Positions 45,101 to 54,804 of a stretch of 64,000 nt of DNA are shown here, piece after piece. The notes beneath the pieces were generated by a model, which was given only the letters and a program-made list of their open reading frames with translations, searched no databases and was not told where the DNA came from. The position numbers and the translations under genes are program-made. Every line of letters begins with the position of its first letter. Positions within the stretch are counted from its first letter, which is position 1. Origin of the DNA: Amorphophallus konjac (Eukaryota; Streptophyta; Magnoliopsida; Alismatales; Araceae); contig JAHNEJ010001156.1 in NCBI GenBank assembly GCA_022559845.1, positions 247,246 to 311,245 of the forward strand, in the 5' to 3' direction.

Positions 45101-46576
45101 AGGGGGGCCGCGGGGGGGGGGGGGGGTGTTCGCCGGAGCCGGTGGGGGAGGGGGGATCCGGTCGGTCGAGGGAGGGGGAGGGGACGCACGGGGGAGAGAG
45201 AGCGGTTTCAAAAAAAAAAAGGTAGGAAGTTGTTTTTTTTTTTTTGAGGAAGATTTGTACGAGAGTAAATTCTCTCCCAAAATTTTAGGAGAGTCTACCA
45301 AACACCCATAAATGAGTTTTCTCTCTCTTTTTTAAATTTGAGAGAGAAAGAGGGCAAAAAATCGTAACCAAACACCCTATAAACTAATAGCATGCATGGG
45401 TTTTCTGTGAATTTGACAGGAAAGTTCCTTTTAACTTAGTTAGGGCTAAGAATACACATGTATGCATGACTCTACTAAAACATGAAATCCATGATCTATA
45501 GTGCATGAAATTAAGTCAAATTAGAAGGTTTTTATCACTAACAAGATGTTTTTGCCAATCATGAGATGACCTACCGCTTAACTGGGCTTTAAACTTCTAA
45601 TTTGAGTCTGAAAGACGTGCCCTAGTTCTTCTCTTCCTGTGATTTTTCAGCAACTTCACGTCACTCTAACTCCTCAACCTCTTGACCTAAGGACTTGAAA
45701 TTTGGAGGTTAGGAAGATGATACTATTGGGAACAAAAAGATATAAAGCATCTAATTCTAATTACCTCGTTTAGGCTCTCTAATTCCTTGATCTTCAGTGG
45801 TCCTTTGCTCAGAATCCTAGACTGCTGAGGTCGTACCAGCAACTTTGGAAGCCTTTATCTCCCTGGTTACTTGATCTCCTAACATTAAATTTTGAGGGTA
45901 GTTAGTCTAAAGTGTTAGGAACAAAATACTCTAAAGAACTTACCCGAGATTCAATTTCCTTATCTTGTTTCTTTGCGAGCCAAAAGTAATTGTCGCTCAG
46001 TTTAGAACTGGGTTCTATTTATAGGGATTTAGCTAGGGTTTAAGGATTAGATCGATTCTAGAGTCCTTGTTAAAGCTTAGATCAACTTATAAGAGTTCAT
46101 AACACCCCTACTAGTCTTCCCATCTCCATCCCTAAGAGATAAGCTAGTAAAAATTGAATCTTTTTGCTTGTTCTTCCTCTCACAGAATCAGCAGGGTGTG
46201 ACAGTCCAGTCCTGATGCGTCACATGCATGTGGCTGTCGCACGATAGACCGTTACAGCCAACGTATGTGGAGTTTCAAATTAATAAAACTCTTTATTCAT
46301 TTTATCTATATAATTATCTATAAAAATAGTATTTATCCTTAAAATTTGTGAATAGGCTAAATAACCTACTAGAATATGGGCTAAACTTAATGGGCTTGGT
46401 CCATGAACCTATTGGGTTTCAATTAAATAGGCTAGGTTACTTGTTTATCATATTTGAGCCTTATAACCCATTTATTAATTCAATAATCCATTTATTAATT
46501 TATTTAGCCCTTATAAATCTCAGAAAATTCTATAAATAATCTAGAAATTATTATATATAAATTCTGGGGCCTTACA
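42168..46576 (-). repeat. 5' LTR of RLG-D with TIR-E inside
   Basis: It is 4409 bp as it stands. Subtracting TIR-E (1090) and one TAA gives exactly 3316, the length of the other LTR. The TATA-like tract is at 46014-46023 on the minus strand. Confidence 0.93.
44290..45379. mobile_element. TIR-E: PIF/Harbinger (Tourist)-like non-autonomous DNA element with a G-rich core
   Basis: The ends TGGGGTGTTTGG and CCAAACACCCTA are inverted repeats with one mismatch in the first bases, flanked by TAA on both sides (44287-44289, 45380-45382). TAA duplication and GGGTGTTTGG termini fit PIF/Harbinger elements. The empty site is seen in the other LTR. About 100-150 A/T-rich bases at each end enclose 44410-45190, where the plus strand is almost all G and A with CCG triplets. 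Long ORFs on both strands (Gly/Arg-rich and Pro/Ser-rich) come from this composition. No transposase is encoded. Confidence 0.82.
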
Positions 46577-47349
46577 TGGAATGAAGCAAAAAATGCAACA
46601 ATCTATGTTAGCTGTCTACAGGACTTGCACTGAGTCCAATAAGCCTGAAATAGGAACTGCACCGACCTCGTTGCTACAGGGATTTGAATAGGCTTGGTGT
46701 GCATGGAGCAAAAACGTGCACAGACATCTATAGTGAATTGTATAGAGTAGACTATGCACCGAACATGATTGTGTTTTAAGCAAAGCATGCACCGAGTTGT
46801 GTTCCAATCCCTTTGACTAACCAAGACTTGCACCGACTAGGTGCAGATCAAACCTTGCACCAAGAATGGTAATGCAATCCAAACAGGAGCTGCACCGAGA
46901 TGGCAAAGAGAAATACAAGACAAGGCTTGCATCGAGATGGATTTGCACTGAGACGAAGGAACTACCAGCTTAACCAATGCATTCTGGTCAGAAATTTGCA
47001 CCGACCCAAGAGTTGAGATGCAGAGACATGATATGCACGTACCTTAGTGGACATGACCTAGAGAAATGAACAGAGACAAAGTATGACAGTAGAACCTGTG
47101 CATGAACAGGGACTTGCACCGAGGCAAGCACTTTATGTGAGAGATGCAGAACTTGCACTGACTTAATATGCATTAAGCAAAAGGGCGAATGACATGTAAT
47201 GCACGGACGTGTATCATGCTATAAGCACAGACCTTCTTCATGCTTAGAAACAAGGAAATGCACCGTATAAAAACAAATTGATTCGTAGTTAAAACAAATT
47301 TGATTTATAGTGTAAGATATCATCAAAACCGTAGGGATGCAACAGAATT

Positions 47350-48227
47350 ACAGAATTAGTTTTCCTTTTCTAATGTCTATATTATTTTTGCATGTCATCG
47401 TATTTATCAAGTAACTCAGCATATGCTTCTTTCCAATCATCATGAGTAAAATTTTCAAAAGGGGAAGTTACCTCATCGTTGTCTTCTTTGTCTTCGTCAC
47501 TTTTGGCCATCAAGCATAGCTTGTCTTCTTTCTCACTATCAGAGGAGCTGCTCTGACTTCCTTCATCTTCATCGCTCCAGGTGCTAACCATAGCCTTTCC
47601 TTTCTTGTTCTTCCACCTGGGCTGCTTGTCTTTCAACTCCAGACAATATGCCTTGAGATGTCCTGCCTTCCTACAATTATAACAGACATTGCTATCAATT
47701 TTCTTGGCCGCATCATATTTATGCTTTGGCTGCCTTTTGCCAGAAAAATACTTTTTCTTAAACCCCTTTCCTTCCTTCCTCAAAAACCCTTTGAAATTCT
47801 GAGTAAACATAGCAAAGTCTGTAGTGTTTTCATCTGAGCTAGAGGAGCTGTGTTCACTAGATGACCCTTTGTTACTAGAAGTAACTTTTAGAGACAGGGG
47901 TTTATTCCTTTTCTCAGACTCATCTACCTTCTTAAGGTTCATCTCATAAGTCATAAGAGAGCCAATGAGCTCATCTACGGTCGTGGTAGCAAGGTTCCTT
48001 GACTCCTCTACTACGGTGGCCTTGGTATGTCAAATAGGTGTCAGGGACCTAAGGATTTTCCTAACCAGTTCATATTGACTATACACATTACCCAAGCTTC
48101 TCAAGCCATTAGTGAGCACCATCAGAGGGGCAAACATTTCATACATGGACTCATCAGGCTTCATTCTGAAAGCCTCATACTCACAGACCAACATGTTGGC
48201 CTTGGTTTCCCTAACCTGAGAAGTCTC
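47350..48227 (-). pseudogene. RLC-A gag: capsid-like end, zinc knuckle and coiled-coil start
   Basis: Leftwards from 48227 it reads SQVRETKANMLVCEYEAFRM and LVRKILRSLTP (UBN2-type gag domain). After a stop near 48030 it reads LMTYEMNLKKVDESEKRNK. It then has a Ser-rich stretch, the CCHC knuckle CYNCRKAGHLKAYC (about 47650-47690), TWSDEDEGS and AYAELLDKYDDM, ending at RLC-B. The order matches RLC-B's gag at 34895-36000 closely. The N-terminal third is missing because an LTR interrupts at 48228. Confidence 0.85.
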
Positions 48228-48460
48228 TGTTAGGGTGCAAGGCATGGATTCAGAGGGGGGTGAATGAATCCCCGTTCAAAAACTATTGTGGAATTAAAAT
48301 CTAGGTTAGCCTGAACAAATTAAATGCTCTCCATTGATAGGAAGATGATAATCAAATAGTAGATGCAGAGTTAATAGCTCATACTAAACCGTAACTCTGC
48401 TAGACACAATATCAAATGCCAAGCGAGCATACAAACTGACATATCATAGGACACACTAGC

Positions 48461-50839
48461 TGATGAGGACATCTCACGACACTCCCTTTGGCTCGGGTCG
48501 CCTGCACACTCTTGATGTGGATTGACTATGATCTACACTTGTTATCTTCATTTCCTAAGTTTCATCTTATGTATTTTCCTTTTATTGAGTCCTATCTTAT
48601 GTACTTTCTTTTATTGAGTCATGTTGTTCTAGTCTATTTCTCTTATTTTGTTTAATTGGGCCTTAGTACCTTAGTTTGGGCCTAATGGATTGAGTCTAGG
48701 ACTTGTTGGGTCTTTTGTCTTAATGTCAGGGTCATTTTGGTCATGTAAAGAGTGGTTGCCTATAAATAGGCCCCATCTCTCTCCATGTAATCACTTTTGC
48801 ATGAATATTGAAATAGCATTTCCACCTCCCTCTCATTATCTCTCTCATTTTCTCTCTTTCTCTCTCCCATCAAGCAAGGGGCGAACCCCTCTCTCTCTCC
48901 TCTTCTCCCACCTACCTCTTAACTCCCCTCCCTCATTTAAGGCCCCTCCCAACCACCCACCACCTCATTAATTCCCCTTAGTCCCAAGAAAGCTCCCACC
49001 AATCGCTATCCCACCCTCCAACCACCACCTACCCCATTCCCTTCCCCAAGCACCTTTCTACCTCCCCTAGGCTGAAGGGACTTCCCCCAAGGCCCCAAGT
49101 TCGAATTTCCCTCCCCTTGGGCTGTACCCTTTCATCTCCCCCACCCCCTAATCTCCCTAGTTCGCCCCCCACCTTCCCATACACCAGCCAAGTTCGCCCC
49201 CCTCCCCCTTGGTCCCTCCCTTGCTCACTCAAGAGGCCACCATCTCCTCCACTCCACCCACCCCTCTCCAGCCCCATTTCGCCCTCCCCACCTTCTTCTC
49301 CCTAGCCTTCACAACCCCTAAACACCTCACATCTCCTTCCCATAGCCACTAGACACACCTTCCACCCCTTACTCTCTTGGCCACCCCCTTCCCCACACCC
49401 TCTTCTTCACTTCATTCTGTCTCTGTTTCAGGCAGCAGAGTTGCAGTGACTTGCAGAGGCAGCCACGACCTTCTCTCAAGGATTCAGGTGGCAAGGCTTA
49501 TATTGCTGGAATTGTCTCCGAGTCTGCTTTCCAACGGTGGTGGTCTCGCCGGCTTCCGAGGTCGGAGCTGTTCGTAGGAGCAGATCTCGTCTGACTGCGC
49601 TTGCTGTCCCTGTCTGAAGACCTGAAGCTGAAAGCTGAAGCCACCAAGACCAGCTCGGGACAGGTGTGGGTGCCATTTTCGGAGGGCAGGAACTACGTCC
49701 AGTTAGATTTCACCTCCAAGAAGAAGGAACTCAATCGGCCACCGGAGCTCCCAGTTACAATTTTCTTCGCCGGAGTGTGCAGTCTGCCCCTATGGGTATA
49801 GGTTTGACCTGTCCCCACTTATCCGGCCACCATTCTCTTCTCTGACATTCGATTGGGGCCCTGTCAACTCCTGCTCGAAGCTACTCCGAGCAAGATCGTG
49901 TCATTGCCAGTCTCGTCTCAATTGGAGTTCAGGAGAGTCCGCAGCGCCTTCTGCAACAGACTGTACTAGTTCTGCACCAGCCAGATATAGAACATTGCTG
50001 TCCTGTTCCAGTCGCCGGCCCGATCTGCCCCGAGTTTCAGAGCTTCCCCAAAAATTCATACATCATCCTCGGTCAGTTGGGGAATTTTTGGCACTGGTTT
50101 CATCAAGATCTGAGTTCCGTGGAGTCCGGGAAAGCGTCATCACCGACACCCTATCCAGCGAACCTGAAGATTGGCAGAACCGGCGGAGCTCGGAGAGTCG
50201 GGTTTTCTTGCATCATTCCCCACCCCGCTTGGCCGGCTGAAGGCCCCTCCCTGCGTGGAGGTAGTTTTGGGTTGTAATATGTTTAACCCCCACCCCAAGA
50301 TCACCCCTCCTGCGAGAGGCGTAGTGCTGTACTTCTTTTAACTTTCAGGTCAAGCGTCATCGCCGCAGCGTTCGGGTATTTACCCATGCTTCCCGACGCG
50401 CCCTCGTCTCTGAGCGGGATCGGTGTCTTCACACCGATCAGGTGAGCCTCTGATACTACCCTTGATTACCTTTATTCTGCAAGTTTAGTATTGCTTTGCA
50501 TGCCTGTCGGACGGTGAGAAGAGAGCCCGATCACGTTTGCCACTTCAAGTGCGTCCACCGCGGACCGAGAGTGAGTGCCACCAAAACCCCGCCCTGCGAG
50601 CCAGCCGCCCACGAAGTTGGGTAACCCAGATCCTTAGGGGTCAGCCAAAGCCCGCTAAGACTTTAGAATTGATTGGGTTCCCCCTCGGACCCTTGCCTTC
50701 ATCACCGGTCACCATCGGGAGATCATATGTGCCATTCGCGTGAGCCGCTAGTATAAGTTTGTTGTTCACTCTTGTATGCTTGCGGGTCTAGGTCCTAGGC
50801 TCATCATTTCAAACTTAGTCAACCTTGGGCTGTTTCACA
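48461..50839 (+). repeat. 5' LTR of RLG-G
   Basis: It starts TGATGAGGAC. Its first 1521 bases match 53285-54804. I place its end at 50839 (TTTCACA), just before the primer site, though the part from 49982 has no partner here. A TATA box, TATAAATA, is at 48761-48768. The following 600 bases are strongly C/T-rich, and the short ORFs there are compositional. Confidence 0.75.
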
Positions 50840-50844
50840 TCAAG

Positions 50845-50856
50845 TGGTGTCAGAGC
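50845..50856 (+). promoter_or_regulatory. Primer binding site of RLG-G
   Basis: TGGTGTCAGAGC differs by one base from the initiator tRNA-Met site TGGTATCAGAGC. Its position sets the left LTR length at about 2.38 kb. Confidence 0.75.
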
Positions 50857-52690
50857 AAGTCATTGACTTGTTCTCACAAGTCAAGTCCATGGGCACGCTT
50901 GCATTAGAGTTCTCATCAGATCGCTCCATGCATTATCCACCTCCCATTGTCATTGAGTCTACGGACCAAAAGGCCCCAATTCCCATCATATCCCAAGCAT
51001 ACCTACCTAATGGGAGCCCCACAGAAATTGACTTCATCGACATGGTAGAAGATAATTGAGTATCCCCCGAAATTATAGCCACCCTCTCTACGACCGGAAA
51101 AATTGTGCACAACAGAGACCAAGTCTTCGTTGAATTCCATAAATGGTTTGGAAAAACCAAATACTTTGATGGAGCATGGTGTCAAATTGGTACTTTGGAA
51201 GGCCCTTGCATAATCCTTGGGAAATAATGGCTTGATGAACGGAATACCACCTTCCACCCATTGCGTTGGTCTTGCCTAGTTCATCCCCCACATCTCCCGG
51301 GAGCCTATGGTTTCAACAACCTTTTATTCCCTCACCCACCGGAGCCCCATACCCGGCCACCATGCCCTCTCAACCCACTTCAAAGAATGAATGAGGTCAT
51401 GAGTGAACATGAGGAGAACCCGACCCACAAGACCAAATCCCCGGGATTGGACACCAACCCAAAGCCCTTCCCCACCTTTAAGGAAATCCATACTCCTATC
51501 AGTAAGGAGGAAGGACATCAACTCATCCCCGTCCAAACAAACACATACCTCCCCAAACCACTCAATCTTACCCAAAACGTGGTGACCATAGGAGAACTCA
51601 TCATCAAATGGCTCAAGCAAAATCCCATCCCTCATGCCTTGTACTTTCAAATCCCAACCATGGAACACCCTTTCCAAATAGCACCCGTTAACTCCTATCA
51701 CACCGCATTCCAATCCTACTATGAGATAAATGGTTGGGATGATCTCCTCAAGGGTTTAGAATGACAACTAAAGTTGACTTGCTTATTGACCTTAGGAGCG
51801 GCCCACCCAAGAAGACTTAGTCTCATCCACCCATGTGATGGTTCTATCACCTTAGTCTTCACCATTGGTTGCTACACTAGTGACCTCCTTCTCATTCTCC
51901 CCATGGATGAAGAACCCATCATGGTCCACTCCACTCCCATTAAGATCCCAAGGACCTTGATCGACTGGCCCACTAAAGACCTTGGTCCAATTACCTTGGG
52001 GAAGGATGACCCATCGTACGTAGACCATGTGAACATAGAGTTCCTTCCTCTAGGAATCCCAGTCCATGACCCCTTTGATCCCTTCCAATGGGAGCCTAGT
52101 TACCCATGTGACACACCCACCTTACCCACAACTCACATTTCCCTACCCCAACCAACCATGTTGGACCAAGATCACCTCTTCCAAGACTCGGGCCACACAA
52201 AGGGAACCATCGCCATAGACAACATATGCCTAGGAAGCAAGGAAGAGCCCCTCTCCATAATGCCGACCTTCATAGATCCTTTTGACCCTTTCACATGGAA
52301 GTTCAAAGGTCATCCCACATCTATGCACATGGAAGTCACCTTTGGGATAAATATGCATGTGTCTAGGCTTACCACACCATTTGACATGATTCATAAGTCG
52401 GGTACATTCATTCACATCACCCACATGTCAAGTAGGAAGCATAAGTGGATCATATTCGGATATATTGGCCCACCTTCATTCATCATAAGTCTTAAGCATG
52501 AGAGGAGCATACATGGATGTCCGGGCCCCCCGACATTTGTCACACCCATGCATAAAAGGTTAATCTATGGATGTCCCGGCCCTCCTAAGTCTGTCACAGT
52601 CTTCATGGCATCAAAGTGTGATCGGTCCACATTTGGCTGCCCAGGTCCACCTTTGCACACCATACTTTTCACACCAACATCGCATCATAG
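50857..52690 (+). pseudogene. Unrecognised long ORF of RLG-G
   Basis: One frame is followed from the primer site to the integrase tail, broken by stops at 51057, about 51225 and 51762. I recognise no gag, protease or RT motif. The first part is Pro/Thr/His-rich. A repeated phrase DPFDPF(Q/T)W occurs near 52065 and 52275. From about 52440 to 52660 a GCPGPP element recurs (FGYIGPPSF, HGCPGPPTF, YGCPGPPKS, FGCPGPPLH) at 54-66 base spacing. It could be a heavily diverged gag, captured host sequence, or an element-specific protein. The function is unknown. Confidence 0.55.
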
Positions 52691-53250
52691 TGCATGGCAT
52701 ACGCATTCTCGCAAGCATGTAGGAAAGAGCAATGAGGCTTACAAAAGGCAGGCAGATGCTCGACGGCGCCACTGCGAGTTCCAAGTGGGAGACTCGGTGA
52801 TGGTGAGGACGGAGCGGCTCCTTCTGGGGCTTGCCTCCAAGTTGAGGGCACGGGGTTCGGGACCCTATCAAGTTCTAAGATGACTTGGCAGTAACGCTTA
52901 TGAGCTTGACTTACCTGAGAGTTATGGGGTACACCCTACCTTCAATGTGGCGGACTTGGTACCCTACAAGGGCCCCGCGGTGGGACCCAGTGAGGAGCTC
53001 GAGCCTTTACCCCCCCTTGAGAGAGACACTCCCGGTGGGACTCCACTTCCTAGCTTGAGAGACCGATGAGAGCAGATAGAGGTAATACTGGATGAGCAGA
53101 GTATCAGTACTAGGCATAAGGTGTATCAGCGCTACCTGGTTAGGTGGAAGAACCGTCCCCCGACAGAGGATACTTGGATGAGTCGGGAGGACCTGCTGCG
53201 CTTGGACCCCGATATTCTGGAGTGTTACTACAGCCAGGCGGACCCATACA
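52691..53250 (+). pseudogene. Integrase C-terminus and chromodomain of RLG-G
   Basis: In the same frame as the ORF before, it reads YKRQADARRRHCEFQVGDSV and SGPYQVL, then after a stop at 52881-52883 ELDLPESYGVHPTFNVADL. This is the GPY/F module of chromovirus integrase. After another stop near 53068 comes a chromodomain: VYQRYLVRWKNRPPTEDTWM (about 53119-53178) and LDPDILECYY. Both stops are TGA, consistent with CGA to TGA change. Chromodomains usually steer integration to certain chromatin. Confidence 0.85.
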
Positions 53251-53269
53251 CGATAGGGTCGAGTTCTCC

Positions 53270-53284
53270 CCACCCCGGGGGATT
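53270..53284 (+). promoter_or_regulatory. Purine tract before the RLG-G right LTR
   Basis: CCCCGGGGGATT lies directly before TGATGAGGAT. It is shorter than a typical polypurine tract but in the right place. Confidence 0.55.
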
Positions 53285-54804
53285 TGATGAGGATATCTCA
53301 CGACACTCCCTTTGGCTCGGGTCGCCTGTACACTCTTGATGTGGATTGACTATGATCTACACTTGTTATCTTCATTTCCTAAGTTTCATCTTATGTATTT
53401 TCCTTTTATTGAGTCCTATCTTATGTACTTTCTTTTATTGAGTCATGTTGTTCTAGTCTATTTCTCTTATTTTGTTTAATTGGGCCTTAGTACCTTAGTT
53501 TGGGCCTAATGGATTGAGTCTAGGACTTGTTGGGTCTTTTGTATTAATGTCAGGGTCATTTTGGTCATGTAAAGAGTGGTTGCCTATAAATAGGCCCCAC
53601 CTCTCTCCATGTAATCACTTTTGCATGAATATTGAAATAGCATTTCCACCTCCCTCTCATTATCTCTCTCATTTTCTCTCTTTCTCTCTCCCATCAAGCA
53701 AGGGGCGAACCCCTCTCTCTCTCCTCTTCTCCCACCTACCTCTTAACTCCCCTCCCCTCATTTAAGGACCCTCCCAACCACCCACCACCTCATTAATTCC
53801 CCTTAGTCCCAAGAAAGCTCCCACCAATCCCTATCCCACCCTCCAACCACCACCTACCCCATTCCCTTCCCCAAGCACCTTTCTACCTCCCCTAGGCTGA
53901 AGGGACTTCCCCCAAGGCCCCAAATTTGAATTTCCCTCCCCTTGGGCTGTGCCCTTTCATCTCCCCCACCCTCTAATCTCCCTAGTTCGCCCCACCTTCC
54001 CATACACCAGCCAAGTTCGCCCCCCTCCCCCTTGGTCCATCCCTTGCTCACTCAAGAGGCCACCATCCACTCCACTCCACCCACCCCTCTCCAGCCCCAT
54101 TTCGCCCTCCCCACCTTCTTCTCCCTAGCCTTCACAACCCCTAAACACCTCACATCTCCCTCCCATAGCCACTAGACACACCTTCTACCCCTTACTCTCT
54201 TGGCCACCCCCTTCCCCACACCCTCTTCTTCACTTCATTCTGTCTCTGTTTCAGGCAGCAGAGTTGTAGTGACTTGTAGAGGCAGCCATGACCTTCTCTT
54301 AAGGATTCAGTTGGCAAGGCTTATATTTATGGAATCGTCTCCGAGTCGGCTTTCCAACGGTGGTGGTCTCGCCGGCTTCCGAGGTCGGAGCTATTCGTAG
54401 GAGCAGATCTCATCCGACTGCGCTTGCTGTCCCTATCTGAAGACCTGAAGCTGAAAGCTGAAGCCACCACGACCAGCTCGGGACAGGTTTGGGTGCCATT
54501 TTCGGATGGCAGGAACTACGTCCAGTTAGCTTTCACTTCCAAGAAGAAGAAACTCAATCGGCCACCGGAGCTCCCAGTTACAATTTTCTTTGCCGGAGTG
54601 TGCAGTCTGCCCCTGTAGGTCCAGGTTTGACCTGTCCCCACTTTTCCGGCCACCATTTTCTTCTCCGACCTCCGATTGGGGCCCCGTCAACTCCTGCTCG
54701 AAGCTACTCCGACCACGATTGCGTCAATGTCAGTATCGTCTCAATTGGAGTTCAGGAGAGTCTGCAGCGCCTTCTGCAACAGACTGCACTAGTTCTGCAC
54801 CAGC
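53285..54804 (+). repeat. 3' LTR of RLG-G, truncated
   Basis: It matches 48461-49981 and departs abruptly after TCTGCACCAGC at 54804. About 860 bases of the left LTR have no counterpart. After the break the sequence is RLC-F, so a deletion or truncated insertion occurred here. The TATA box is at 53584-53591. Confidence 0.85.

Larger units (their letters stand above)
37505..46576 (-). mobile_element. RLG-D: gag-only Gypsy element (TR-GAG-like)
   Basis: In minus orientation it has a 5' LTR (46576 to 42168), tRNA-Met primer site, gag, polypurine tract and 3' LTR (40820 to 37505). The internal part is only about 1.35 kb and holds gag with no protease, RT, RNase H or integrase. This fits the non-autonomous TR-GAG type. 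The termini and the Met primer site suggest a chromovirus relative. The two LTRs are both 3316 bp once TIR-E is removed. In about 585 bases compared they differ at about 32 positions. Confidence 0.9.
3029..47344 (-). mobile_element. RLC-B: Sirevirus-like Copia retrotransposon, complete but carrying two large insertions
   Basis: In minus orientation the order is 5' LTR (47344 down to 36216), tRNA-Met primer site, gag, protease, integrase, RT, RNase H, a 1.5-kb 3' non-coding region, polypurine tract and 3' LTR (5079 to 3029). Removing RLG-C (with one TSD copy) and RLG-D (with one TSD copy) leaves about 10.86 kb, with two LTRs of about 2051 bp. Long LTRs, coiled-coil gag and repeated polypurine tracts all point to the Sirevirus lineage. 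The LTRs differ by about 4% in the stretches I compared by eye (roughly 31 mismatches in 760 bases). Confidence 0.93.
36216..47344 (-). repeat. 5' LTR of RLC-B, interrupted by RLG-D
   Basis: The two parts, 36216-37504 and 46577-47344, join to about 2051 bp and match the 3' LTR throughout. The TATA-like tract is at 37003-37014. RLG-D sits in U3 within the TGCACCGAG array, so the promoter-upstream region of this copy is split by 9 kb. Confidence 0.93.
1..48227 (-). mobile_element. RLC-A: old Sirevirus-like Copia element, split by later insertions
   Basis: This is the outermost element I can follow. Its minus-strand parts are reverse transcriptase start, integrase, protease and gag at 1-3028, and the rest of gag at 47345-48227. 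The two pieces read as one gag once RLC-B (3029-47344) is taken out, and GAATT flanks RLC-B on both sides. RLC-A's 3' half lies to the left of the window. Its 5' end is cut at 48228 by another LTR, so neither of its own LTRs is seen. The long coiled-coil gag and CCHC knuckle suggest the Sirevirus lineage, by resemblance to RLC-B. Stops and frameshifts make it a dead copy. Confidence 0.85.
48461..54804 (+). mobile_element. RLG-G: chromodomain Gypsy derivative with an unusual internal ORF
   Basis: The left LTR (48461 to about 50839) is followed by a Met-type primer site, a long broken ORF and a G-rich tract before the right LTR (53285 on). Only the C-terminal part of integrase and a chromodomain are recognisable. 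Gag, protease, RT, RNase H and integrase core are missing. It looks like a large non-autonomous derivative of a chromovirus. The right LTR stops after 1520 bases, so the right end is truncated and no target duplication is found. Confidence 0.8.

Noticed and set aside
44255..45311. Long ORFs on both strands (Gly/Arg-rich and Pro/Ser-rich, extensin-like)
   Set aside because: All six frames are open because the core is nearly pure G/A on one strand. There is no domain, and the region lies inside a TIR element.
48690..49400. Pro/Ser-rich ORFs in the C/T-rich part of the RLG-G LTR
   Set aside because: They are compositional. The same ORFs appear at 53514-54175 because it is the other LTR.
49982..50839. 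Treating this stretch as internal sequence, making the RLG-G LTR 1521 bp
   Set aside because: The primer site lies at 50845, and primer sites adjoin LTR ends. A truncated right LTR explains the unequal match better, though this is not proven.
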